A DNA stretch of 64,000 nt from Silicimonas sp. (GTDB lineage Bacteria; Pseudomonadota; Alphaproteobacteria; Rhodobacterales; Rhodobacteraceae): assembly GCA_022819605.1 (NCBI GenBank), contig JAJEGW010000059.1, positions 35,100-99,099 on the forward strand, in the 5' to 3' direction. The position numbers were made by a program, and so were the translations under genes. Numbering within the stretch: the stretch's first letter is position 1; the number at the start of each line of letters is the position of its first letter. Shown piece after piece: positions 36,945 to 45,333 of this stretch. A model generated the notes under the pieces. That model worked only from the letters and a program-made list of their open reading frames with translations. It was not told the origin of the DNA and did not search any database.

Positions 36945-38246
36945 ATGTCGGAGAGGTGCGAAGCGATCATCATCGGGGCCGGAATCATAGGCAGCGCGAT
37001 CGCCTATGAACTGGCCAAGGCCGGCAAATCTGTCGTGGTCATCGACAAGAACGCCATCGCGGGGGCTGGGTCCACCTGCAATTCATGCGCCATTATCCGG
37101 ACGCACTATTCAACCCTGGACGGGGCCGCGCTTGCCAAGTCGAACTATCCATTCTGGGAGGATTTCTCGGGATATCTGGGCGCTGCAGGGGACGAAGTTT
37201 TGGCCACCTACCGTGAAGTGGGCTGTCTTTACACCTGTTTCGAAGAAAACAAGTTCGGCAAGAAACTGGAAGAGATCGCCAACACCATCGGCATTCCCTA
37301 CGAAGTCTGGACGCCCGCTAAGGCACGAGCAAATTTGCCCATCATGCACCCGGGGCATTTCCACCCGGCCAAGGCAGCGGATGACCCTGAATTTGCTTCG
37401 CAGGACGGCGAGATGCGTTACCTCCTGTTCTTTCCCAAGGCGGGCTACATCAGCGACCCGCTTCTGGCGACCAGGAATATCCAGTCGGCAGCGGAACGCC
37501 ATGGCGCGACGTTCATCCTCGGCAAGCGCGTCATGGACGTGCTGAAGGACGGCGGCCGGGTTTCGGGCGTGACGCTTGACGATGGCAGCACCCTGTCTGC
37601 GCCTGTTGTCGTGAATGCCTCGGGGCCGCATTCTTACAAGATCAACGAAATGGCCGGTGTTGCCGACGACATGAACATCGGCACGAAAGCGCTGCGGGTC
37701 GAGGTGGCGCATGTGCCATCGCCCGCTGGCTTCGACTTCGAGAAGTGGGGACTTATCTGCTCGGACGCCGACATCGGCGGCTACTGGCGCCCCGAGGTCG
37801 GCAACAAAATCCTGATCGGTTCCGAAGAACCCGAATGCGATCCACTGGAATGGGTCGATCCCGACGACTACAACACCGAAGTCACCGAACAGGCGCGCCT
37901 GCAGGCCATGCGCGGCGCGCAGCGGTTTCCCGACATGGGCGTGCCGAATTCGGTACAGGGCATCGCCGATCTGTACGACGTCTCTGATGACTGGATCCCG
38001 ATCTACGACCGTTCCAGCCTCGAGGGGTTTTACATGGCGATCGGCACGAGCGGAAACCAGTTCAAGAACGCGCCCGTCGTCGGCAAGATGATGTCGGCGC
38101 TGATCGACTATTGCGAGGCTGGCAACGATCATGACGCCAACCCGTTGCAGTTCGCGCTGCCAAACATGGACTACGCTCTTGGCATGAAGTTCTGTTCGCG
38201 CAATCGCGAAATCAATCGCGAAAGCAGTTTCTCGGTTGTCGGTTGA
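36945..38246 (+). CDS. FAD-dependent oxidoreductase (DAO family)
   Basis: A 433-residue flavoenzyme of the D-amino-acid/sarcosine/glycine oxidase superfamily. The N-terminal dinucleotide site is IIGAGIIGSAIAYELAKAG, and the C-terminal GFYMAIGTSGNQFKNAPVVG is the second FAD-binding segment. The likely reaction is oxidation of a secondary amine or amino acid (sarcosine-like). I use the ATG at 36945, preceded by GAGG; another ATG lies 5 codons upstream. The stop overlaps the next start (TGATG). Confidence 0.88.
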   Translation: MSERCEAIIIGAGIIGSAIAYELAKAGKSVVVIDKNAIAGAGSTCNSCAIIRTHYSTLDGAALAKSNYPFWEDFSGYLGAAGDEVLATYREVGCLYTCFEENKFGKKLEEIANTIGIPYEVWTPAKARANLPIMHPGHFHPAKAADDPEFASQDGEMRYLLFFPKAGYISDPLLATRNIQSAAERHGATFILGKRVMDVLKDGGRVSGVTLDDGSTLSAPVVVNASGPHSYKINEMAGVADDMNIGTKALRVEVAHVPSPAGFDFEKWGLICSDADIGGYWRPEVGNKILIGSEEPECDPLEWVDPDDYNTEVTEQARLQAMRGAQRFPDMGVPNSVQGIADLYDVSDDWIPIYDRSSLEGFYMAIGTSGNQFKNAPVVGKMMSALIDYCEAGNDHDANPLQFALPNMDYALGMKFCSRNREINRESSFSVVG

Positions 38247-39172
38247 TGTTGACCGAGCCCGCCTTCGTTGATTGCTATGGCGACCTTGCCGAGCGGCTTA
38301 CGGACGAGATGCTGGGCATCGTTCCGGGCCTTCGGGTCTGGCGTGATGAACCAGCGGACGAGGATGCGCTGATTGCGCGGCTTTCGGGCCGGAAGAACGT
38401 GCTTGTCTACATGGGGTTCATGTCCGAGAGGGTGCTGCGGGCCTGTACCGATCTTGAGACCATCGCCTATCTTTCGACGGGGTTGGCGACTCACGGAGAT
38501 CTTGATGCGGCCAAGGCGCATGGCATCCGTTTCGAAGGCGTCAAGGGCTATGGCGACCGGGCGGTGGCGGAACATGCGGTGACGCTGGCGCTGGCCGGCA
38601 TGAAACGCATTGTCGAAATGGATCGTGAGGTGCGACGCGGCGGCTTCCGCCTGATCCGGACCGAGGAACTGGCAGGCAAGACCTTCGGCCTGCTTGGCCT
38701 TGGTGGGATCGGAGCCGAGACTGCACGGATTGCGGATGCGCTTGGAGCAAACGTGATCGGCTGGACACCTTCCGGGCAGTCCCGCGGCGCTCCGGCAAGC
38801 ATGATGTCGAAAGAGGCGGTGCTTCAGCGTGCCGACATCCTGTCGGTTCATTTGGCCCTGACGCCTGAGAGCACCGGGTTTCTTGGACAGGCGGAACTGG
38901 CGATGCTGAAACCCGGAGTCGTGCTGGTGAACACCGCGCGCGGCGGGCTCATCGACGAAGGGGCGCTTCTCGATGCGCTTCGCTCAGGCCATGTCGGGCA
39001 CGCAGCCCTTGACGTCTTCGAGACCGAACCTCTTGCCGGGGATCATCCGCTTTGCGCCATGGAGACCGTCACGCTGACCCCGCATTCCGCCTGGCTGACC
39101 ACCCAGGCCATTGACCGCTTGCTGGTCGCCGGGCTGAACCTTTTGCGCAGCCATATTGACCAGACCTCATGA
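38246..39172 (+). CDS. D-isomer-specific 2-hydroxyacid dehydrogenase
   Basis: A 308-residue NAD(P)-dependent enzyme. The dinucleotide fold has LLGLGGIGAETARI, and the substrate/catalytic region has NTARGGLIDEGALL (Arg), DVFETEPL (Glu) and the LTPHSAWLT His. It would interconvert a 2-oxoacid and a D-2-hydroxyacid. It is translationally coupled on both sides (TGATG before, ATGA after) within the operon behind operator B. Confidence 0.9.
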   Translation: MLTEPAFVDCYGDLAERLTDEMLGIVPGLRVWRDEPADEDALIARLSGRKNVLVYMGFMSERVLRACTDLETIAYLSTGLATHGDLDAAKAHGIRFEGVKGYGDRAVAEHAVTLALAGMKRIVEMDREVRRGGFRLIRTEELAGKTFGLLGLGGIGAETARIADALGANVIGWTPSGQSRGAPASMMSKEAVLQRADILSVHLALTPESTGFLGQAELAMLKPGVVLVNTARGGLIDEGALLDALRSGHVGHAALDVFETEPLAGDHPLCAMETVTLTPHSAWLTTQAIDRLLVAGLNLLRSHIDQTS

Positions 39173-40491
39173 CACGCGCCGTCGACAGGCTGGCAACCCT
39201 GGTCCACGACACGGAGGCCGGGAGCATACCGGCACCGGTCTTGGAACGCGCGGCGGACTGCATCCTTGATGCCGTCGGCTCGGCCGTAGGCGGAATAGGC
39301 GCACGGAGCACCGCCGCGATGAGCCGGGCCCTGCCGCGCACCGAAGGGACGACAGCGATCTGGTTCACCGGCGAGGCGGCCGACCCAATCCGGGCCGCCA
39401 CTGTGAATGCAATGGCAGCGACTGCGCTGGACGTTGACGACGGGCACCGCGAGGTCGCGGGGCACCCGGGCGCGGCCATTGTGGCCGCAGCGCTTGGCGC
39501 GGCACCAGCACGTATGGCCGGGTCGGACCTTCTGGCCGCTGTGGTGCTGGGCTATGAAGTTTCGGTCCGGGTCGGCATTGCCCGCGTGGCGGAGCATCAC
39601 GGCTCGACCGTCAGCGGCCGCTGGAGCGGGACGGGCGTGGCGGCCCTTGTGGCGCGGCTTCAAGGCCTGCCGCCCGAGACCATTGCCGAGGCCATTCTCA
39701 TCGCGGAACAGCATGCGCCCCGCGTGGGATCAGCCGCGACCCACGGGTTTGCGGGTTCGGACGTGAAAGAAGGCATTGCATGGTCGGTCTTCACGGCGCT
39801 TCACGCGGTCGAGCTGGCGAAGTCTGGCTTTCGCGCCTATCCCGATACATTTGAACAGGGTGTGCTCTATTCGCCTGAGCGGCTCGCGGCAAAGCTGGAT
39901 GACTTCTCGGCGATCGACGGGCTGTTTTTCAAGCCTTATGCCTGTTGTCGCTGGATACACTCGGCGATCGACGGGATGAAGGGGATCATGAGCGACAGGG
40001 GCCTTGGTGCGGACGAGATCGTGCGTATCACGGTGCGCACGTTCGATCGAGCGGTCGGGCTGGGCAACCGCGTTCGTCCGCGTTCCGAAGCCGAGGCGCA
40101 GTTTTCGATCCCGTTTTGTCTGGCTGTCACCGCATGTCGCGGAACGGGTGCACTCTTGCCGCTTGATCTTGCGCTGATGGACGACGAAGAGGTGCTGGAT
40201 TTCGGCAAGCGGGTCACGATCCTGCACGATGACGGGATGCAGGCGCTCTTTCCCCGCCTGGCAGGGGCGATTGTCGAGGTCGAAACGGCGCGCCAGACGT
40301 TTGAATCCCGGGTCGAGGCCGCTTTTGGCGATCCAACCAACAGGATGAGCCGCGCGGACCTTTCGGCAAAGTTCCACAAGCTGACCGACCCGGTGATCGG
40401 CGCGACCCGTGCCGGAGCGATCGCGGATGTCCTTTCCGCGATGCGCAACCACGAAGCCGGTGCGCTTCGGCGGTTGCTGGGCGCGCGCTAG
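39169..40491 (+). CDS. MmgE/PrpD family protein
   Basis: A 440-residue member of the 2-methylcitrate dehydratase / cis-aconitate decarboxylase / iminodisuccinate epimerase superfamily. Blocks include the N-terminal LDAVGSAVGG, ALDVDDGHREVAGHPGAAI and FFKPYACCRWIHSAIDG (the conserved Lys and His region). The family does dehydration, decarboxylation or epimerisation of polycarboxylates. It ends the operon behind operator B and faces the convergent aminotransferase gene 11 bp away. Confidence 0.88.
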   Translation: MTRAVDRLATLVHDTEAGSIPAPVLERAADCILDAVGSAVGGIGARSTAAMSRALPRTEGTTAIWFTGEAADPIRAATVNAMAATALDVDDGHREVAGHPGAAIVAAALGAAPARMAGSDLLAAVVLGYEVSVRVGIARVAEHHGSTVSGRWSGTGVAALVARLQGLPPETIAEAILIAEQHAPRVGSAATHGFAGSDVKEGIAWSVFTALHAVELAKSGFRAYPDTFEQGVLYSPERLAAKLDDFSAIDGLFFKPYACCRWIHSAIDGMKGIMSDRGLGADEIVRITVRTFDRAVGLGNRVRPRSEAEAQFSIPFCLAVTACRGTGALLPLDLALMDDEEVLDFGKRVTILHDDGMQALFPRLAGAIVEVETARQTFESRVEAAFGDPTNRMSRADLSAKFHKLTDPVIGATRAGAIADVLSAMRNHEAGALRRLLGAR

Positions 40492-40502
40492 ATCGCAGTC
40501 GA

Positions 40503-41699
40503 CTATGACAGCGCGGCCAAGGCCTCGCCCATTTTGGCGCAGGCGGTCAGGACTTCCTTGCCGGATTTCGCAAAGCATAGCCGCAAGTGGCGCCGGCTTC
40601 CGAATTCGGACCCCGGTACAAGGGCGACCCCGGCGGTTTCGAGAAGATACTCTGACAATGCGACATCGGTTTCGATTGCGGTGCCGTCGGGCTTTTTCAT
40701 ACCAATCACTGCGCCACAGCCGATGAAGACATAGAAGGCACCATCAGGCACGCGCGCTTCCAGCCCCGGAATGGCTCGGATTGCCGCAATTACCTTGTCA
40801 CGCCGGCTCTGATAGGCACGGCCCCAGTTTTCGACCTGATCCTGCGGTCCGGTGAGGGCTGCCAAGGCCGCGGCCTGGCTGACCGAGCTTGCGTTTGTCG
40901 TCGATTGGCCCTGGAGCTTCGCCATGGCATCGATGAAGTCCCTCGGCCCGGTCGCAAAGCCAATGCGCCAGCAAGTCATGGCGTGTGATTTCGACACACC
41001 GTTGACCGTCAGCACTCGCGCGGCCAGGTCCGGCGCAACCTCGGCCATGGTTGCAAACGGCTCACCTGTGAACAGGATCTTCTCGTAGATGTCGTCGCAC
41101 ATGATCGCGACGTTCGGGGCCTCTCGCAGCACCGCTGCCAGGGCAGCAAGTTCATCCGCCGAATAGACCGCGCCGCTCGGGTTGCAGGGCGAATTCAGGA
41201 TCAGCCAGCGGGTGCGTGGCGTGATCGCTGCCGAAAGTGCATCAGGCGCAATCTTGAGTCCGATCTTCGAGCAGTCCACCACCACCGGCAAGCCGCCCGC
41301 AATCATGACCATGTCCGGATAGCTGACCCAGTATGGGGCAGGAATGATCGCTTCATCCCCGTCGTTCAGGCTTGCCAGCAGTGCATTGAAGATCAGCTGC
41401 TTGGCGCCCGTGCCCACGATCACGGCGTCGGCGGTGCATTTCAAGCCGTTGTCCCGACGGAACTTTTCGGCGACGGCTTCGCGCAAATCCTGCGTGCCCG
41501 CGACCGAAGTGTAACGCGTCTGTCCCGAAAGCGCGGCCCGATGCGCGGCTTCGATAATGTGCCGCGGCGTGTCGAAGTCCGGCTCACCCTCGGCCAGATC
41601 ATGAACCTTCACGCCTGCAGCCGTCCGTTCGCGCGCCATTTCGGCCAGTCGAATCGTGCCCGAGGTGCGGGCTTCCAAGACGCGCTGTGAAAGATGCAC
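40503..41699 (-). CDS. Class I/II pyridoxal-phosphate aminotransferase (aspartate aminotransferase-like)
   Basis: A 398-residue fold-type I enzyme. AEGEPDFDTPRHI at the N-terminus, the NSPCNPSGA motif, CDDIYEKI (PLP-ring Asp and Tyr), and VNGVSKSHAMTCWRIG with the PLP Lys are all present. The C-terminal LRLCFAKS supplies the substrate-carboxylate Arg. The family covers aspartate, aromatic and other amino acids. It is divergent from the dimethylformamidase-like pair, with operator C between them. Confidence 0.91.
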   Translation of the reverse strand: MHLSQRVLEARTSGTIRLAEMARERTAAGVKVHDLAEGEPDFDTPRHIIEAAHRAALSGQTRYTSVAGTQDLREAVAEKFRRDNGLKCTADAVIVGTGAKQLIFNALLASLNDGDEAIIPAPYWVSYPDMVMIAGGLPVVVDCSKIGLKIAPDALSAAITPRTRWLILNSPCNPSGAVYSADELAALAAVLREAPNVAIMCDDIYEKILFTGEPFATMAEVAPDLAARVLTVNGVSKSHAMTCWRIGFATGPRDFIDAMAKLQGQSTTNASSVSQAAALAALTGPQDQVENWGRAYQSRRDKVIAAIRAIPGLEARVPDGAFYVFIGCGAVIGMKKPDGTAIETDVALSEYLLETAGVALVPGSEFGSRRHLRLCFAKSGKEVLTACAKMGEALAALS

Positions 41700-41717
41700 C
41701 TTGATCTTCCTCCCCAG

Positions 41718-41736
41718 GATATATTGAAAATATATT
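41718..41736. promoter_or_regulatory. Direct-repeat operator C
   Basis: GATATATT GAA AATATATT, differing from operator A at one base. It sits between the divergent aminotransferase (start 41699) and the small dimethylformamidase-like subunit (start 41778), so one bound regulator could control both. Confidence 0.75.
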
Positions 41737-41777
41737 CAACCATCCATTAGGCTGACAACACGATATCGCAGGCAAGC

Positions 41778-42116
41778 ATGCTTCTTTACGACCCGGACAA
41801 CGCTACGTACGAAATCGACGGCACGCGGACGGATCTGGCACTGGAATACCGCGACCAGCTGCGCGGGCCGTACAGTATTGAACTGCAACGCGTGCTCGAC
41901 AAGATGCGTTCGACCCCGATGAAGGGACGGTTTGCGCTCGTCGTGGTCGAACCGTTTCGCAAGTTCGCGCTTGCAAGGCTGTCGGGCGAACGCGGCGTTC
42001 CGCCCGAAGTGGTGGATGGCGTGACCTATGCCTCCATCGCCGAGGCGGAATGGGACATCTTCAAACGCCGTTGGCAAGAGTTGACCGGCCGCGAACTGGA
42101 CGTGCCCGACCCATGA
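41778..42116 (+). CDS. N,N-dimethylformamidase-like small (alpha) subunit
   Basis: A 112-residue protein whose layout matches the small subunit of bacterial dimethylformamidases: a GPYSIELQRVLDKMR helix, the strand GRFALVVVEP, ARLSGERG and the C-terminal helix EAEWDIFKRRWQEL. Its stop overlaps the start of the large subunit (ATGA), as expected for an obligate complex (alpha2beta2 in studied enzymes). The match is by remembered family pattern and should be confirmed by profile search. Confidence 0.75.
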   Translation: MLLYDPDNATYEIDGTRTDLALEYRDQLRGPYSIELQRVLDKMRSTPMKGRFALVVVEPFRKFALARLSGERGVPPEVVDGVTYASIAEAEWDIFKRRWQELTGRELDVPDP

Positions 42117-44323
42117 CAAGCACGACAGGGCTGATCGGCTATTGCCAGCCGTTGAAAATCCATGGCGACGAGACGACCGCCCTGAAGGTTTCCAGCAATG
42201 GGCCGGGGACCTGTTCGGTCTCGGCCCTTCGCATCGTTTGCGGAGACATCGACCCCGACGGACCGGGTGCCGAATTCGAGAAAATGGACTGGGGCGGTGC
42301 GTCGGGTCTGCACGTGCGGCATCAGCCGGTGAACGCTGGCTCGTTCGCCTTTGCCGCTGCAGGGCCGGATACGGCCGGGGCCGGTACGCTTCGCATCTCG
42401 ATGAATGTCTGGCCGACCATGACCCGAGGCAAACGACAGTGCATCCTGCATTGGGGGGCGTTGCGCTTCGAACTGGCATCGGACGGGCGGCTGCAGGTCC
42501 GTCTCGGCGAAATGGCCGCCACCCTGGAACGACCGCTTGTGAAACGTCGATGGTTCCAGGCCGAACTGGACGTTGCCGCCGATGGCCTTTCGCTTGTCGT
42601 GGCACCTGTCGCTCCCTGTGCCGTGTGGACAGACCCCTCCCGCACGCATGCGCCGCGCGGAGCGACGGCGTTGCCGAAAGCAGGGGATCCGATCTTCTTC
42701 GCCGCCATGCTCGACCGATGGCAGGGCGATGTGCCATTCGTCGCCGACGCCTACAATGGCAAGATCGAGGTCCCATCGATCCGCGTGGACGGCCGCCTCC
42801 TGGCCCAGTGGGACTTCAGCCGCGAGCAATCGGGCACGCGCGCCTTTGACGCTGGTCCGGATGGCTGCCACCTGACACTGGTCAACACCCCGATGCGGGG
42901 TGCTGCCGGGTCGAACTGGAACGGGTCAGTCGAAAGCTGGATGCGAGATCCGTCGCAATACGCCGCGATCCATTTTCACGACGACGACATGACCGACTGC
43001 GGTTGGAAAACGACCTTGCAGATCACCCCGCCAGTGGATGCGCAATCCGGATTCTACATCGCGCGGATGACAGCCGAGGACGTGCAAAGCGACGTGCCGT
43101 TCTTCGTCTCTGCGCGGCCGGGCAAGCCAAAGGCGGATGTCTTGTTGCTGGCACCGACCGCGACCTATCTCTCCTACGCCAATACCCACATCAAGTTCGA
43201 CAGCCACAATACCGAGAATCTCTACGAAGCGCCGATGGTGCTGAGCGAGGACGAGCTGTATCTGAACGAACACCGCGAATTGGGGTTGTCGCAATATGAC
43301 ACTCATGCGGACGAATCCGGCGTTGTCTATGCCAGCGAGCGCCGCCCGATGCTGAACACGCGGCCGGGACTCTACACGTTCAACTACCTTAACGACACAC
43401 ACATCGTGAAATGGCTCGAAGACCAGGGCATCAGCTATGACGTGGCAACGGACGAGGACTTGCACCGCTACGGACGTGCATTGCTCGACCCTTATCGCGT
43501 CGTGATGACGGCATCGCATCCCGAGTATTTTTCGACCGAGATGTGGGATGCGCTCTATGGATACCAACAGGACGGTGGTCGCCACATGTATCTGGGCGGA
43601 AACGGTTTCTATTGGCGGATTGCCTGGTCAGACGACCATCCAGGCGTAATCGAGAACCGCCGCGGCATCAGCGGCGTACGCACCTGGGAAGGAGAGCCGG
43701 GCGAACATCACCTAAGCTTCACTGGCGAACCGGGCGGGCTTTGGCGGACTCATGGCCGGGCACCACAGGTGCTGGCGGGTACCGGTTTCAGTTCGACGCT
43801 CTTCGTGCGTTCAACCAATTTCCGCCGTTCGGAAGACAGTCGCGATCCGGATCTGTCATTCATTTTCGAAGGCCTCAACTCGGACATCATCGGCGATTTC
43901 GGCTTTCGCGGCGGCGGTGCGGTGGGACTGGAGATCGACCGATGGGATGCTGATCTGGGCTCGCCGGCCGGGTCGGTCATCCTTGCGACATCGGAACACG
44001 TGGGGCTTGGGGGCCTGCTGTCGGGCGAAGAGTACATCACCACGACCCGCGCACTCGACGGTGTGCAGAACGGGCGGGTCCGGTGCGACATGGTTTTCTT
44101 CGCGACGCCGAAGGGTGGGGCGGTCTGGTCCGCCGGGACCATTGCCTGGGCAACGTCACTCCTTTGGAACAAGGGCGAAAATTCGGTCAGTCGGGTCACC
44201 CGGAACGTGCTCACGCGCTTTCTTGATCCAACGCCATTTCCGGAACCGGTGGCTGGCGGTTATGCCAGATCATCGGGGCCGCAAACGTGTTCCCGGCATG
44301 AATCAACCGCGACGTCCGATTGA
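42113..44323 (+). CDS. N,N-dimethylformamidase-like large (beta) subunit
   Basis: A 736-residue protein. The N-terminal half has concanavalin-like strands (about 60-280) with AQWDFSREQSG. The C-terminal half has YLSYANTHIKFDSHN, QYDTHADESGVVYASERRPM, YNFLNDTH-like FNYLNDTHIVKWL, SHPEYFSTEMWDAL and GRHMYLGGNGFYWRIAW, typical of the DMFase large subunit. In studied enzymes a mononuclear iron held by two Tyr and a Glu hydrolyses the amide of dimethylformamide to dimethylamine and formate. I cannot assign those ligands here with certainty. The substrate may be another N-substituted amide. It is controlled from the promoter at operator C. Confidence 0.85.
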   Translation: MTSTTGLIGYCQPLKIHGDETTALKVSSNGPGTCSVSALRIVCGDIDPDGPGAEFEKMDWGGASGLHVRHQPVNAGSFAFAAAGPDTAGAGTLRISMNVWPTMTRGKRQCILHWGALRFELASDGRLQVRLGEMAATLERPLVKRRWFQAELDVAADGLSLVVAPVAPCAVWTDPSRTHAPRGATALPKAGDPIFFAAMLDRWQGDVPFVADAYNGKIEVPSIRVDGRLLAQWDFSREQSGTRAFDAGPDGCHLTLVNTPMRGAAGSNWNGSVESWMRDPSQYAAIHFHDDDMTDCGWKTTLQITPPVDAQSGFYIARMTAEDVQSDVPFFVSARPGKPKADVLLLAPTATYLSYANTHIKFDSHNTENLYEAPMVLSEDELYLNEHRELGLSQYDTHADESGVVYASERRPMLNTRPGLYTFNYLNDTHIVKWLEDQGISYDVATDEDLHRYGRALLDPYRVVMTASHPEYFSTEMWDALYGYQQDGGRHMYLGGNGFYWRIAWSDDHPGVIENRRGISGVRTWEGEPGEHHLSFTGEPGGLWRTHGRAPQVLAGTGFSSTLFVRSTNFRRSEDSRDPDLSFIFEGLNSDIIGDFGFRGGGAVGLEIDRWDADLGSPAGSVILATSEHVGLGGLLSGEEYITTTRALDGVQNGRVRCDMVFFATPKGGAVWSAGTIAWATSLLWNKGENSVSRVTRNVLTRFLDPTPFPEPVAGGYARSSGPQTCSRHESTATSD

Positions 44324-44445
44324 GTGGGGATTCTCTTGGGAGAGTCGCCGATTTAGCATATCAGGTTCCAGTTGGGGTTGTTCTGACATCCTGGAAGTTC
44401 TCGCGCTCCAGGGCTGGAGGAAACACGATCGGTGCGCGTTGGCCA

Positions 44446-45333
44446 CTAGGGTGCCCGCAACACCCAGTCCGCAAGTTCGGCATGGGTCGGAAACCAGACC
44501 TGGCCCCGGGCCTTCGCGTGTCGGATCAGTTCGTCGAGAATCCAGATCCGGGAACGGTAGCCGATCACGAAGGGGTGGAAGACGAGCTGGCACAGGGCCC
44601 CTTCGTCATGGGCCATGTCGAATTCCCGCCGGAAGATGTCGAAGACGTCGGCTGGCGGTGTCCAGGGCCGGGTTGGGGGTTCGCGGTTGAAGAGCAAGTA
44701 GACGGCGTCATCCCGAACCCAGTCGACCGGAATCTCGACCAAGCCGGTGGGTGCGCCGTCGCTGAGGAGCTCGTAGCAGGCGTCATCGGCCATCATGCTG
44801 GAATCGTAAAGGAATCCGGCCTCGGCCACGAGGTCAATCGTGTTCGGGCTGAGGTCCCAGTTCGCGGCGCGATGCCCGACTGGCCGGGTGCCTGAGAGTG
44901 TTTCGAGCGTGTCGCGCGCCTGCAGCAAGAGATCCCGTTCCGCATCAAGGCCCAAGACCGACGTATTCTCGTGGATCCAGCCGTGCACGCCGATTTCATG
45001 ACCCGCCCCAATGATTGGTGCCAGCGCTTCCGGGTCGATCAGGGCCGAGACGGCCGGAACGAAAAAGCTGGCGTGTACGTCGTGGCGCGCGAGAACCTGC
45101 AGGATGCGGGGCATCCCCCTGCGCCGCCCGAATTCACCCCACGCCAGCCGGCCCACGGAGGCTCTGCCCTGTCCCAGCTCGAATGTCTCGTGATCGCAGT
45201 CGAAGGACAGCGCGAGGGCGCAGCGGGCGCCGGCGGGCCAAGTTCCCGGCGCAAGGCTGCGACCCGCACGCACCTTCTGTACGAGACCACGCCACTCCGC
45301 TTCCGGTGTCGTCCAGGGGCGGTCGGGAGTCAT
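44446..45333 (-). CDS. Polysaccharide-deacetylase-family (PuuE/allantoinase-like) hydrolase
   Basis: A 295-residue NodB-fold protein with the metal-binding FDCDHE motif (about 42-47), [14 protein letters not shown] with the paired His, and a C-terminal [20 protein letters not shown] motif. This subgroup deacetylates peptidoglycan-like polymers or hydrolyses small cyclic amides such as allantoin, so an amide substrate is possible. The ATG at 45333 overlaps the stop of the aminotransferase gene (ATGA), so the two are coupled. The frame extends 24 codons upstream, but that part lies in the aminotransferase gene. Confidence 0.85.
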   Translation of the reverse strand: MTPDRPWTTPEAEWRGLVQKVRAGRSLAPGTWPAGARCALALSFDCDHETFELGQGRASVGRLAWGEFGRRRGMPRILQVLARHDVHASFFVPAVSALIDPEALAPIIGAGHEIGVHGWIHENTSVLGLDAERDLLLQARDTLETLSGTRPVGHRAANWDLSPNTIDLVAEAGFLYDSSMMADDACYELLSDGAPTGLVEIPVDWVRDDAVYLLFNREPPTRPWTPPADVFDIFRREFDMAHDEGALCQLVFHPFVIGYRSRIWILDELIRHAKARGQVWFPTHAELADWVLRAP

